A stretch of DNA of 64,000 bases from positions 1,534,236 to 1,598,235 of the forward strand of contig NW_017804387.1 of assembly GCF_001625305.1 (NCBI RefSeq), read 5' to 3'. A program made the position numbers and the translations under genes. Origin of the DNA: Branchiostoma belcheri. Taxonomy: Eukaryota; Chordata; Leptocardii; Amphioxiformes; Branchiostomatidae. The notes below the pieces were generated by a model. It saw only the letters and a program-made list of their open reading frames with translations, was not told the DNA's origin and searched no databases. Positions 1 to 12,019 of this stretch are shown piece after piece (positions within the stretch are counted from its first letter, which is position 1; each line of letters starts with the position of its first letter).

Positions 1-1299
1 CACACACGCGCTCTGCCCTCGATCCTGCGGACTAGCGGCGTGCTGTTTCACTGTCAGGCCGAATAAAGGGATTCAGATTCTAGGAGAAGGCACGGCGACC
101 TTGTCTGTGCCTGAGACCCGCGGCGGGTTGAGATATCCCCGGTATCTCAGATCGCAGTTACAGGATAAAGTCTACGTCTGCACCATTGATTATCCAGTTT
201 TAGATCGTGACAATCGTTTCAGTCCATATACAATACCCCCTGAAGGATGTCAAATATTCGGGGTGAATAAAAGCCGTGTAAACAGAGCTCTGTGTGGGAA
301 ATCTCCGCCTTAAGCGTTAAATACGAACCCTAATGTCGCCAAACACTGATTTATTAGTGCATGCTGGGATAGGGTCGTTAAGCGTAGTAGAACACATTAT
401 CTCACCCATGGGAATTTACATTGTTAACAAACTACAAAATGACTGACACCAACGTTGTTGAAATTATAGTACGGTGCACTAGAGAAGATAAAAAAACGGA
501 TATGTTACAACGGGTATGATCTATAAAATGTAAGTGTTTTTATTGCCACTTGACGCCCAATTTAAAATGGCGTCTAGCGGATTTTAGCGGAACTGCAGCC
601 AACTCACTCCGAAAGGCAGTTGCATCTCCCCGCAGGTATGGTAAACTTCACACTCAAATTTATACGATTTAAAAGTCTGTTTATTAGTCTACTATTGACT
701 GATAACTGTGCATTATACAGAAAGGTATCCTCCATTCTTGTATGCAAGATACGTTTCCAGTTTTACTACTTTAAGATATTTAGAAAATTCGTATTCCTTA
801 TTAAACTAGACAATATATCATAAGCTCTATATTTTCATACAACTTTTTTAAGAAGCGAAAAGTTGAACAACTGTATACAATAATTCACGTTGGTTTGTAT
901 AGTTTAGATAATATATCACTGCTATTTTTACTTATACATATACATGACCTGCACATAGCTAGCAAGAGAATAAACATAACACACAATAAACATATTTCAT
1001 TCAAACATTATAATACTGTGTTTTGCAGCTATTTCGTATCGCTCGCTCTTGTCATGGCGGATTTGTCGTAAATTATTTCCACACAAAGTCACGGTCATCA
1101 ACCGTCTCATCTTCAATTTTCTGCTAGAGCACCTCTGACTGACTCCTCGCCGCCATAACAGCGAAAACACATCCGCCATGATGAAATTAATCCCTCTTAT
1201 TAACATTGATGGCATGAAATGTTGACTTCATTATCCCAGGAACTAAATGTAATAACTTGTGAGAAAGAGACAAACGAGGAAGATAAAGAAGGACTGAGC
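1..1299. other. Leading region, no gene recognised
   Basis: AT-rich sequence with only short unspliced reading frames, none matching a family I recognise. A short stretch at 101-313 is open on the plus strand but shows no domain, signal or clear splice boundary. I see no RNA gene or clear repeat here. Confidence 0.4.
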
Positions 1300-1302
1300 T
1301 TA

Positions 1303-1783
1303 GGCCACAGCAAGTAATTTTTATGGATGACATCAGCGCGCGCATTAATTTTCACCTGATTTTGGAAAAAAAATTGTCGCCCTCTTTGTTGTCAACGTGC
1401 CGAAAATGGGTGAAAATGGCATGTCATGTCATGCTGGAACGTGGATGGCAGATAAATATGAAGGGAGACAAAACAACGCTCTGATTTATTGTTTTGACTT
1501 TCACTTTGATGCAGCGGTGTATTTCATTGCTTTTATATATTCCCACTGAATCAAAACCATTCGTACAATTGAAAGCTTTTATTTTTTAAAGTTGTTTCAG
1601 TGACGAATGGATGTTGTAATACTAGTAGTTGGCAGTTGAGTTAGCACAATGTAGGTTTCAGTTTTTGCTTACCAAGGTTTATGATTTCAAATTGAAAATG
1701 TAGGAATCTTGTTTTTTGGGCCCGCTCGCATTAGATTTGGAGTCTGCGGAGGATGTCATCCATAAAATTTACTTGCTGTGGCC
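1303..1783. mobile_element. PIF/Harbinger-like MITE, copy 1
   Basis: Left end GGCCACAGCAAGTAA followed by ATGGATGACATC; right end is the inverted counterpart, GATGTCATCCAT then ACTTGCTGTGGCC. TTA lies on the left, but the right flank differs, so the 3-bp duplication is not clean. No transposase is encoded. The same ends recur at 4154, 9305, 50109 and 60113. Confidence 0.75.
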
Positions 1784-2443
1784 GTCAGTAATTAACGAGA
1801 CAGATTGATAAGTAGCGTCTTTCTTCAATACAAGAAGCCCAGTTCTTAAAGTGTGCTTTGTTTTTCTTGCAAGAAATTGTACAATTATCGACCCCGTAAT
1901 TCTGATAAAAATATTTGGATGCCAGAGCGATATTATCCATAGAAGTCAATGACGCCTAAAATCAACATTGTGTAGAAGTTAATGAGGGAGAAATTTTGTA
2001 TAGGGAAGTTTTACTGTTTATAGACGTACGTTTGTATGGATTTCATACGATATGAAATTGCATTTAAAACGTTATCAAGCTAGGTTAATCTGGTATATAA
2101 ACTCAACACGAATTCGAAAATAAGTCTCAGAAGCGGCTTGTAATTACGACAACTTTGTCAAAATAGTTTGATACATTTTTTTATTAGTATTTTATTTCTT
2201 AACTGCTACGTTAAAACTGTGCAACTTGTACTGCCTGGACAACATCATTTTCATATTTGCCATATTTTCAGAGGTTGAGGGAAAGGTTCGCTATTAGATC
2301 TAATTGGTATAGATTAAAGGCTAAGTTTCACTAATATATTTATAGACAGAGACTTTTTTCTGTAATGTGCTACTGTAAATGATAGCATGGTCTGTAACAT
2401 TACAATAACACTCCATTGGTTTACAGCAAATGCAAGGTTCTAG

Positions 2444-2764
2444 CTATATATACTGAGAAGTCCTGGTGGTAAAAGAAAGATGCCGGTGTACTCTTGTTTT
2501 GGATAACTGGAGGTTGTTGTCAGTGTTTAGGCCGACCATGTTGTCTGGGAGATTGTTCCAGATGTGTACTGCAGTATGTATGAAAGTTCTGCCGGTGGCG
2601 TGAGTTCTAGAGACCGGCACAGTGAGGGCATGTTTTCCAGTGGAGAGACTGCTGCGGGTTGTGCGTCTGATTGTATAATATGGTTGGGGAAGCATTTTTT
2701 TCAGGTCTGGTGGGCATGTACATGTGGACATGTGCATTTTGTAGATCAGAGAAGCAGCGGCCAC
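2444..2764 (-). mobile_element. LINE reverse-transcriptase tail fragment
   Basis: Minus-strand translation of about 106 residues ends in the run FIHTAVHIWNNLPDN. The aromatic-x-LWNxLP pattern is typical of the last part of non-LTR reverse-transcriptase polyproteins (CR1/L2/Jockey-like). The fragment lacks the catalytic domain, so it is a 5'-truncated dead copy. The exact clade cannot be set from this piece. Confidence 0.65.
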
Positions 2765-2787
2765 CTACATCCCCACATCTTTGCCGG

Positions 2788-2990
2788 TGTCGTGGCGTCG
2801 GCAGCGCAACGGTTAGCGCGTTGGACTCGGAACCAATAGGTCCCGGGTTCGATACTCACCATGGCCCGACGTTGTGTCCTTGGAAGAGGCACTTCACACG
2901 ACTTCCCCACCTGTACGATGGAGTGACGCCCACCGAGCCTCTTAGTCTAATCTGTCTAACTGTGTGCCAAAAACACATTACAGATTTGGT
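2788..2990 (+). mobile_element. tRNA-derived SINE, copy 1
   Basis: Carries RNA polymerase III promoter boxes: an A-box-like stretch at GCGCAACGGTTAGCGCGTTGG and a B box GGGTTCGATACTC about 35 bp later, followed by a conserved body (TTGTGTCCTTGGAAGAGGCAC). Sister copies at 14373 and 33788 share this body. Confidence 0.75.
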
Positions 2991-3642
2991 GCGCCGATGT
3001 GACAACATCAGCACATTTTCCACTGAGAGCCGTAATTTTTTTTTGCCAGTGTCCAAAAAAAACTTTTTGACTATTTAAGACTATTTCCGTTGTTGCAAAG
3101 AGTGCGAAATCCTAACTTTGAGTCCGTGACTGGTATGATGAAAATGAACCTGTGACCTCAGACTACACCGAACCCTGCACGACCTCATTTCGGAGCGTAA
3201 TTCAGTTGTAGTCCTGTAGACACACTGCCCGCCACCGCATGATTACATTACCCACGGGTCGGAATCTGTTAAGGACTGGACCGCAATCTTGTGGAGTGAA
3301 AGCCAATACGAATATGACGTCACTAACGACCTTTCCTTTGGCACACTGCTAAGCAACAGTTCCTGTATGTAGAGTATGAATATCACTTGCCTTCTGCAAC
3401 TGCAATATCTGGGCAGTCTTACACATCCATCAAATGCTTTTGAATGGTTTAGTAATCAACGTTACTGCTAGAAGTACCTTCAATATCACTTCAGAGTTCA
3501 TAACCTTTACCCATTCTAACTTGGACTTTTGAGACTCTATGTTGCGGCGTGCGTTGTTTTTAAAAAGTTCTGAAGCCATAATAACTACAGTTTAATCAAA
3601 CATGAAATCCCTGTTAATAGCACTTCGGCAGAATTGCACAGC

Positions 3643-3735
3643 ACCTCTCTCTCTCTCTCTCGCACACACACACACACACAAACACACACACATACACACA
3701 CACACATACACACATACATATACACACAAACACTG
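3643..3735. repeat. Compound (CT)n/(CA)n microsatellite
   Basis: A short CT run passes directly into an impure CA/CATA run. The histidine/threonine-rich frame read across it is an artefact of the repeat. Confidence 0.9.
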
Positions 3736-4153
3736 TTAACTAGTAACATTGATATAGCAAATTACACCTTTTTTATGTCAAACAAACTTAACGTATACGG
3801 GAGAAACCCGGAATTTTCCGCAGGTTTTCTTGGATATAATGGCGCAACAATGCATAAAAAATTCCCGGTTACGGAAGATGTTTCTTTTGATACAACATTT
3901 GAAAATTATAGACGGGACTTCATCCCTAAATATAGAAATGCGTCATTATTTAAATGAGATGTTCTGTCGGAGTGCTATACACAATACATTATTAGTTTCC
4001 CGAAGGCATAGTAAGTTCTGCCGACATGCTGATCAAATGAAGTTATTGCCCCACTGGATACACATGTTGGTAACTTTCCACAATGTCTGTATGTTAGCGG
4101 AATGAGATGTGTCCACATGTGATCACGTTCCATCTCGCTCTGACTTACACTAA

Positions 4154-4555
4154 GGACACAGTAAGTACATTTTATGGATGGCATCCTCCGCAGACTCCAA
4201 ATCTAATGGGAGCGGGCGAAAGAATACAAGGTGGTCAAAAAACAAGGTTCCTACATTTAAAAATGTTGACTCAATCATGGTACAAATGCATGATTTTGAT
4301 TCAGTGGGAATATCACATATACATAGCCAGCATCACATATCACTGCATCAAAGTCGGAAACAAAACAAGATATCAGAGCCTTTTCTTGTCTCCTCTCTCT
4401 ATAGTTATCTGCCATCCGCCTTCCGGCATGGCAACAGACATCTTTGCCCATTTTCAGCATGTTGACCACTGTCAGAAGGCAGCATGTTCTGTCCAAAATC
4501 AGGCGAAAATTAATGCACGCTCTGATGTTATCCATAAAAATCACTTGCTGTGGCC
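4154..4555. mobile_element. PIF/Harbinger-like MITE, copy 2
   Basis: Right end TCCATAAAAATCACTTGC then TGTGGCC matches copy 1; the left end (GGACACAGTAAGTAC) is diverged. The interior (GATGCAGTGATATG strand-reversed) is shared with 1303-1783 and 59860-60113. Confidence 0.7.
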
Positions 4556-4919
4556 TTACTCCGTGACTCACCACTAGAGAGTGCAAATGGACTCCTCTTC
4601 AGTGTACGTCTCATCGAGATGCTGTAGAAGAATATTATCCTGAGGGCGCCAAAAACTGACTCTTCATTTCAGTCACCCTTTTAACTTTTCGTTTGAAATG
4701 GCTGACTACAAATATGGGAGTTACATTAGGCTGAGATGCATGGGGATATTTCTTCAAAACATATTTATAAACTGTTTATTTTACTTTTTGTCGTATTATC
4801 TTGATGTACGTTAATTATTATTACACGACATGTTATGATTTTACCATTACCTTTTTTCTATTTGTTACAGTATTTTTTTTCTACTGTAGTATACCTACAG
4901 GACACACTGAAAAACTTGG

Positions 4920-5400
4920 TATATAGATAACATAAGAGTTAGCGCCCATCCTCTCCTCTGGAAATAGAGAGAGGCCGGTATAGAAAGAATGTATACACCT
5001 GTATGTGAAAGAATTTGTAAATATTGTAGTGCAAAGGCTGTGGAAGACGAAATACAATTTATTTCAAACTGGTTGTTTTATAACAACGCTCGAAATGAGT
5101 TGACTATTCAAACTTCTACAATATATCCCAATTTTACTAAACTTACAGACAAAGAAAAAACTATTCTTCTTTTAACTTCCCGAAATCCACTAATTTTGGA
5201 AAAGGTGGGACATTACATCCTCCATGGTTTAAAAAAGAGAAGTCAAACCCCTCAGACATCGTTTTAGACATAGCTATAGCTCTAAACAACTACCTTTGAT
5301 CGTGTAGACTTTTGTTATTCTATACTCAATGTTTCAATGTTCTTTTATGTTTGTAATTTGCAATTAGCCTCCGGGCACGAATTTGCAATAAACTTCTCAA
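4920..5400 (+). mobile_element. LINE 3' terminal fragment with zinc-knuckle-like CxxC
   Basis: The 92-residue frame at 4989-5267 reads RICKYCSAKAVEDEIQF, then a Tyr-x-x-x-Arg segment, a layout common at the C-terminus of non-LTR retrotransposon polyproteins (Cx2C, then E-x-H/Q-F). The 3' UTR holds GCCTCCGGGCACGAATTTGC, which recurs in inverted orientation at 26930-27240. Confidence 0.65.
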
Positions 5401-7100
5401 TTAATAACATGAAATGAAACTGTTTCACCCCCTTCTTCTATTTACTGTTGGGCTGTACCTACATATATATTATGACATACAGTATTACATGTTCAATTCC
5501 AACTATGATATGAATACGACAGTTCGAATCGGTCGAAGTCTATATTGAAAATATCTGTTTGACTTCATCACCATAGTTTTAGTCAGAAAGCCGACTAGAG
5601 AACGCCAGCTCTCACTATTTGAAGCCAGATGTTTCCAACCATAAAGATGCTTCGTAAAAACGTGAACCCTTCTTATGCACTTTCCGGGAATTTTACCCAT
5701 CAGATTCCATCAGTCGCCCTGCTTGTCATCGGTATTATGGTAAGTGTTCAGAACATTACTGGGTTGCCTTTAACATGAATAATTCAAAAGAAGTATGTAG
5801 TATGCATACATCTGATAAGGTTTTTGACTGTCTGACTTACATCTTTTTTTTACTTAGTGGTCGCCACGTAACACGGTCGTTAGGCCACTTCAAGGTGAAC
5901 GGCACAGCCACCTGAATGGTATTACCACTCACCTGGGTTACGGGTTACCGAGTAGAACTGTAACAGCAACTCTTCTCCCTGAGTCAGAAACATCATGATT
6001 GAGACCAGCCCAATTTCTCACAAGTAGTGAGGACTAACTGACCCAATAGGAGAAGCAGGGGTTACGAGGCTGGTCAGGAGCAGTCCCTACCCTATTTTTT
6101 GACCATCTTTGACATTCTATGTTCATTTTTGTACCCCCCCCCCTCTGTTTCTCTATCTCTCTCCCTTTCTCTGTCTTTGGTTTATATAGTTAACCAGAGC
6201 AGGCCATCTGTTATGATAAATAAAGACTGTGCCTGTAAGGGCTAGTGAACAGCTTCTTCAAAATACACAAGAACTGACCGTGCTGAAAGAAGGCTATATC
6301 AACAACTACTGCTATATTTATAACAAAACAAACAGGCGCTACATTCTGTACCTCACCCTGTCCTTAGTGCTGAAATCTATGTGACATAATGCGGCCATCC
6401 ACAGTATGTCAGGTACTGGGACCACATCGGTTTGCATTCTTACTTATGTCTAATAGCTTCTACCATTGTGATGGATACGATTTTTCTGTGTTGTTATGAC
6501 ACTGTGACATAAAGCACATGAAATACGTGTCAGTGCCAGGGTACTGAGAATGTCGTTTTAGAACACATCGAGTTTCTGCACATGGAAAAAATAAAACCGA
6601 TAAACTCGTGCGTGTGTGTGTGTGCGTTGGTCTTTGCTTGCCTTTAGCTGGGTTATAGATCCTAATTACCAATTTCATCTGAATCCTGCAATTTCTGTTA
6701 TTGCTTTTAGTAACACATTACAGCCAAGATATAGCTTTATGGGTGGGCAGAAAAAATAACGAACATGCTCTAAGAAGAACTACAATTATTGAAACTTAGA
6801 AAAGGCATCTAAGCAACGAACGGTCTATGACGAGTCATATATTACTCTCCCAGCAGAGGTTGATGGTGGAAGATCGTTTGCTTTCTATATACTTTATATA
6901 TTGCTTTCTACTACCACCAACGGTGGGGAAATGCATACTGGCCGGCCAATTTGATACTGTCTTCCGCCACCAAGATCTGCTTTAAGATTTTCATATATTG
7001 CAATAAAGACAGAAGAGCAATCCAGTAAACATTGGTGACAAATCGCACAGCACTTCTTTACTTGTGCCCAATGTCTGTTTTCCCAACGATACACGCGCCA
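5401..7100. other. Gene-free stretch with unassigned repeats
   Basis: Contains a C-run and pyrimidine-rich tract near 6136-6175, a TG run near 6608, and at 6940-6980 a reversed piece resembling the CTCCAAGCAGA MITE family. I see no coding exon with matching splice sites. Confidence 0.4.
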
Positions 7101-7109
7101 ATATCATCT

Positions 7110-7440
7110 ATTCAGATCACCGCGCCTGATGCGGAGGAAGTGAACATCTTTACCCCCCTCCCCTTCCGCCCATCCTCGTGTCTAGGCTATCGCGGTTAGG
7201 GCGGGTTTCCTTCGGGACTGCAGAAGCTCCTCCCCGCGCCCGAGTCAGCTCTGTACCCCGGTAAGTTTTGCACGACAAAAGTCTATCACAGACATAACAC
7301 TCTTACCGGGCGGCCAGTTGAGCTGGTCGGGGGAAAGCGGACGGAGAACCGCAAAGAAAGGCTGCCCCGACCACGATAGACAGGATATCAGACCGACCTC
7401 CCCGGCCTGCACGGAATAGGATTCCTCTAAAAGGTTTGTG
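7110..7440. other. GC-rich, CpG-containing island, function unknown
   Basis: About 330 bp that is clearly richer in G+C and CpG than its surroundings, with CCCCGGTAAG and its near complement CTTACCGGG about 45 bp apart. It could be a promoter/non-coding first exon or a transposon end; nothing in the sequence decides between these. Confidence 0.3.
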
Positions 7441-7920
7441 AGTGAATCTGTGCTGCCGGACCAGATGGTGGTTATTGCCAGTGTTTCACTAAAAGCTTCA
7501 TCAGCCCTGCTATTGGTTGATTACGGCTGAAGATCACTTTTAGCCAGACCACATTGCTGTCAGGAAAATGTCTGCCCTGTTCCATGTCAATTGCTTTTAT
7601 CTAACTATCTTCTCATTGGTATCTTATATACAGACAAAATAGAGTAGATAATTCAAATTAAAACAAGAATTAAGAGACCGCAGACCTTCATGAAATATTC
7701 AGTTATTGTGTAATAATGAGTGTTCCTCTTCTTATTCAGCATGGTGTCTATAAGGCTTTGTTTATTGTGCAAGGGAAATTATATCAGCTGTCAAGGAGGT
7801 TATGTAACTAAAACATTTGTGAAAACAACTAGCACCACCAGATGTTGGTCGTGATAAACAACTTTCTTCCTCAGGCATCCAACCATATCCATTACAATCT
7901 GACATAAGGGCCATGCGGAA

Positions 7921-7925
7921 ACACA

Positions 7926-7993
<68 letters not shown>

Positions 7994-8030
7994 CGTGCGC
8001 GCACACACGTACACACACACACATACCCAA
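7921..8030. repeat. (AC)n microsatellite with degenerate tail
   Basis: About 70 bp of pure AC followed by an impure tail and a CAT-GGAGAT stretch like the one next to the AC run at 55138, suggesting the microsatellite grew inside a shared transposon end. Confidence 0.9.
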
Positions 8031-8529
8031 AACGATACCTCAATTTTTCATGGAGATAAATTAAATAAAACAGGATTTTGTAAGTATGGTCTGTTGTTTA
8101 AGCTCTAACACATATACGTCATGTACATTCAGGTTAATTCACAGTCTTTGTCTGGAATTTTGTTCTTGTATGAAACATGGTTTATGGAAGCATTTTGTTT
8201 TATGTGTTTTGAGACTTATATATCATAAAAAGAGTTATATGTTCATACGAAGGCAGCTAAACGTTATCCAACAGCTGATAAGTTAGATGTTCTACTTCAT
8301 GTCTTACCGCACGCTATCAATTTGTTTTCAAGGACATTCGATCCGGGAGAAATGTTCTCATAAAATCAATCTAGGACAAACATAAACACTTCATTAATTT
8401 ATTTAATCTTTAGGACAGCTGGTTAGCCCAGTTCAATTTTGCCAAATTGGTTTCCAATGGGGGCTAGTACAAGATACAGTAAAATCAAAGATACAGATAC
8501 AAACAAAGACCAATAGAATTACTACGGAA

Positions 8530-9140
8530 CCACTTGCAATTGATTGTTCGGTTTATCTGAGATGTATTCTTCTGCTAGAGAGTGAAAATGCACACACGGT
8601 ACAACAAATCTCAGAACAGATATTGAAGGGAAATATTCTAACAATTTTCTGTCATGGAAATCATAACACTGTAACAATTTTCTGCCAAGAGTCTCTGGAA
8701 ATGTTCTTGGAAGGGATGCGCGTGGGGAAATATAAACAATGGTGTATAAGAAATTTATTGCACGACAATTGCACAAGGTACAATGTATGGCAAACTACAT
8801 AAAGAGAGTAACAAACAATAAAATAAATGTTGGATAAGACCTAATGTCCAATAAAACCTACCATATCTTAATTATTCCAACAGTAAGGGCTAGCACAGTC
8901 TTTGATAAAGTGTTACAATCGAGTAGGCTAATCACAGTATATGGCAATTTATTGTTTAGTTTATCTGAGATGCATTCTTGTGCTAGAGAGTGAAAATGCG
9001 CACATAGAAAGAAACAGCGGTAAAACAAATATTGAAAAGAATTAATGTAACAATTTTCTGTCACGGAAATTATAACACCGTAACGATTTTTAGTCAGGAA
9101 TCTCTGTGAATGTTCTTGAGAGAGATGCGCGCGGGAAAAA
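8530..9140. repeat. Pair of ~200-bp direct repeats about 410 bp apart
   Basis: 8530-8720 and 8937-9140 share TTTATCTGAGATG, GCTAGAGAGTGAAAATG and ACAATTTTCTGTCA in the same order and strand, with scattered differences. The minus strand is open in both, but no family is recognised. Likely a duplicated transposon remnant. Confidence 0.65.
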
Positions 9141-9304
9141 AATGGCAGCTCCAAAAGGTTAGGATTTGTCTGCTGTGGATAAGTGTACAGCTGGAGATCA
9201 ATCATGAATGCCCTGGAGAATGGTCCGCTCAAGGGCAGCTGTACTGGTTGAACAGTAAATGTACAGAGTACTGACGCGGTGCGTCTGTCTGTTTAAGACT
9301 GTAA

Positions 9305-9758
9305 GGCCACACCAAGTAAATTTTATGGATGGCGTCCGCGCGCGCATTGATTTTGGCATGTTCCTAGAAAAAAAAAAGGAATTCCGCTTACTGCAACTAT
9401 GACCAAAGAGTCATAACAGTGCCGCAAATTGTTAGATTGACGTGAAACCTGTAACGCGAAATGGGTAAAGAGCACATGCTTTGTTTCTGTAGGCCTGCAA
9501 AAATGTGATGAAAGAAACAGGACAGGACGACAACTGCTGTTCCACCTGATTTATTGCTGTTTTGATGATGAATAAAAGACTTCTTGCTTGTTAATCTGTG
9601 TCACCTCATTCAATTTGTGACCTAACATTTGTCGTCTCTCAGTATATTTCTAATCTATGCATCTTGTTTTTAGGGCCCTTCTTGTTTTTATTTCGCCCTC
9701 TTGCATTAGATTTAGGGTCTCCAAAGGACGTCATTCATAAAATTTACTTGGTGTGGCC
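9305..9758. mobile_element. PIF/Harbinger-like MITE, copy 3 (cleanest)
   Basis: Ends GGCCACACCAAGTAAATTTT and the exact inverse are each flanked by TAA (9302-9304 and 9759-9761), the 3-bp TWA target duplication typical of PIF/Harbinger elements. About 454 bp with no coding capacity. This copy defines the family for the other insertions. Confidence 0.85.
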
Positions 9759-10623
9759 TAATCTCAGCACGGTGCGTAACAAGGCTAGGGATTCATGTGT
9801 ATTTCCATACTTAAATCCGTGCTAAAAGCATCCAACTTTGCTTCTAAATCCTCTACTCATACAGCCCGTTTTTATTTAAAAAAAACTCTGCAACTCACAC
9901 AAACGCTAATTCCACATTCACGAAGACAAGAAGAGCGTTCTGTTTTCGAAAAGATGACTGGGCACAAACAGCTACCTGATTTAAGGATTTCCTTTCTAGG
10001 CTTGACTGTACCCGATTCTAAAAGATTCGTTTCCAAAATAAAAGCGCTTCAATATTTGAAACATATTATTGGTAAAACATGTGGCCTAGTTAGCCCCCAT
10101 AGCATTACCTAAAACTGGGGGTTTTGGGGGGTCTTCACGGTCTTTGGGAGCTTTTATGTGCTATTTCCTGATTGCATATAGACAACATAGCCGTCCTGGT
10201 TGAACTGGGCTAATCAGAAAACAACCGAAGACCACAGAACCCCCAGTTCTATAAGCCTGCTACGGAGGCTATGGCCTAGACCTGTATTACACGTATTGAA
10301 GTCCTATTACGTAGAGCTCTGAAATGATTTGATTATGAATTATGCAAATTAAGTCCTCATTTTCAACTGGTGTCTATTTCATCTGACATGGATTGCATAT
10401 ATTTCCTGTACATGTACTTATTAATAATTCTAATCATCGAATTTCGTTGTATTTGCGAAATTATGTTACATGTATAAAACACTCTCAAAACTATTTTACC
10501 AATGATCATCTCAAATCCTGTGTTGTTGAGATGCCTATGCTGTTGAGCATAGAAAGAGAGAATATTTCAACCAAGGAGGTTACTTTCTTGCTTCAACCGA
10601 ACCTGAAATGATATCGTTAGAAT

Positions 10624-10720
10624 TGGGCGGAGGGAGGGGGGGGGGGGGAGGATGTACGGAGGTGGGGCGAAATCGCTAGTGATCTCACCCCCACTGGAGG
10701 GCGAAATCTCTGGGGGACGA
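10624..10720. repeat. G-rich tract
   Basis: A run of about 13 G with flanking G triplets, followed by GGGCGAAAT repeats. It could fold as a G-quadruplex on the plus strand. No gene relation is visible. Confidence 0.5.
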
Positions 10721-10819
10721 AATCGCTGTGACACCGGCACAAACACAAACATAGAAGAACCAGAGTACTCAGAGCAAATGTCCGTAAAAACCAAGAACAT
10801 CAGAAAAAAGTATGTAATG

Positions 10820-11090
10820 TCCACATGTTTGTTTGTTTGTTTGTTTGTTTGTTTAGGAATCTCCCACTATTCTTCCTGGAGTCCTATACAACATTAAAAA
10901 TACAACTATTATTTACATTTACTTCAACTGCTATCATTGACATTATGCTTCAGGAAAACTTATCTTAACAACGATTTTAAACATCAATTATTACATCAAT
11001 TATTACAACAATATTACACTATATACTATTCATCCACATGATAAATAAAGGCATCTCAAGCATCATTAATCGCAGCTTTTGGTTTTTATG
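10820..11090. repeat. Interspersed repeat starting with (GTTT)n, copy 1
   Basis: GTTTGTTTGTTTAGGAA-T-CTCCCA..ACTATTCTTC(C/T)TGGAGTCC recurs at 47770-48000 in the same strand, as do downstream CATCAATTATTAC motifs. Probably a LINE 3' end read on the reverse strand. Family not assigned. Confidence 0.6.
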
Positions 11091-11348
11091 ATTAATGGTT
11101 AATTTTTATGAATAGTTGACATCTAAGCAAGCCTTAGTTACAATGTGTTTTTGCGTTTGCGATGGGCAGTATGGGCGACATGAAATAAACGACCATGTCA
11201 CACTATTGGCTGAGATCCCAAAACGAGGATGTATGCAATACATTACACATCTGAAGGCGAATCCAAGTCCCATCCAAATCTCCAAATTAATCAAAATCAT
11301 CTTGAGTTCTGAGACCTGATAGAATCGCTACAAGATGGCCTGTTAACC

Positions 11349-11556
11349 TAGCCTGGTTACCAAACCTATTATAGCTCCCGAGTCCTACATCCTCTCCATA
11401 TTTGCGGAGAGGATGTAGGACTCGGGAGCTATAATAGGTTTGGTAACCATATTTGCGGAGAGGATGTAGGACTCGGGAGCTATAATAGGTTTGGTAACCA
11501 TATTTGCGGAGAGGATGTAGGACTCGGGAGCTATAATAGGTTTGGTAACCAGGCTA
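11349..11556. mobile_element. Foldback element with triplicated right arm, 9-bp target duplication
   Basis: One left arm (TAGCCTGGTTACCAAACC...) is followed by three tandem copies of its inverse, each 43 bp plus an 8-bp ATATTTGC spacer (51-bp period), closing with GGTAACCAGGCTA. Perfect 9-bp direct repeats CTGTTAACC flank it at 11340-11348 and 11557-11565. A 9-bp duplication with long terminal inverted repeats fits Mutator-like elements. No protein is encoded. Confidence 0.85.
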
Positions 11557-12019
11557 CTGTTAACCTGTCTTCCCTCAAGTAACTTTGGGCAATGATCAAA
11601 TATTAACTAGAGTTCGGAGGGCGCATGCCTTCGTCAGTAGGATATTATTTTGGAGAGTGTTTTGTAAGGTAATTAAATTATATTAGATGTTATATAGAGT
11701 TGCTATCGTACTGCAGCGGAACTTATGGTTTTGATATCGCATGATCTTGGCGTGCTAGGGTCATGAATATTTTCAATTTTATAGATAAAATGCTGTTAAG
11801 AATCTATATTCATTAGAATATCACTTGTCTAAGCTTTCCTTTTACAATTAGTTCCAACAATCGCCAGTTCAGCCAACACATGGTCTCACAGCGCCACCTA
11901 GCAGTATTAATGAGAACTGTAACATGTACTTACACAAGGCAGAATGATTGACGGGTAGACTTCCGGGCGGCAAAGTTAAATTGTCTCCCTTCCGTGTTTT
12001 TTTCTACACCCAATGTATT

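Noticed and set aside
2788-2870. tRNA gene on the plus strand
   Set aside because: Same tRNA-like head with the same non-tRNA body occurs three times in the window, so it is a SINE.
7762-8043. Cys-Val-Cys-Val repeat frame
   Set aside because: Reading of the AC microsatellite.
11116-11319. Possible small gene with open frames on both strands
   Set aside because: Short, no recognised domain or matching splice sites; consistent with chance.
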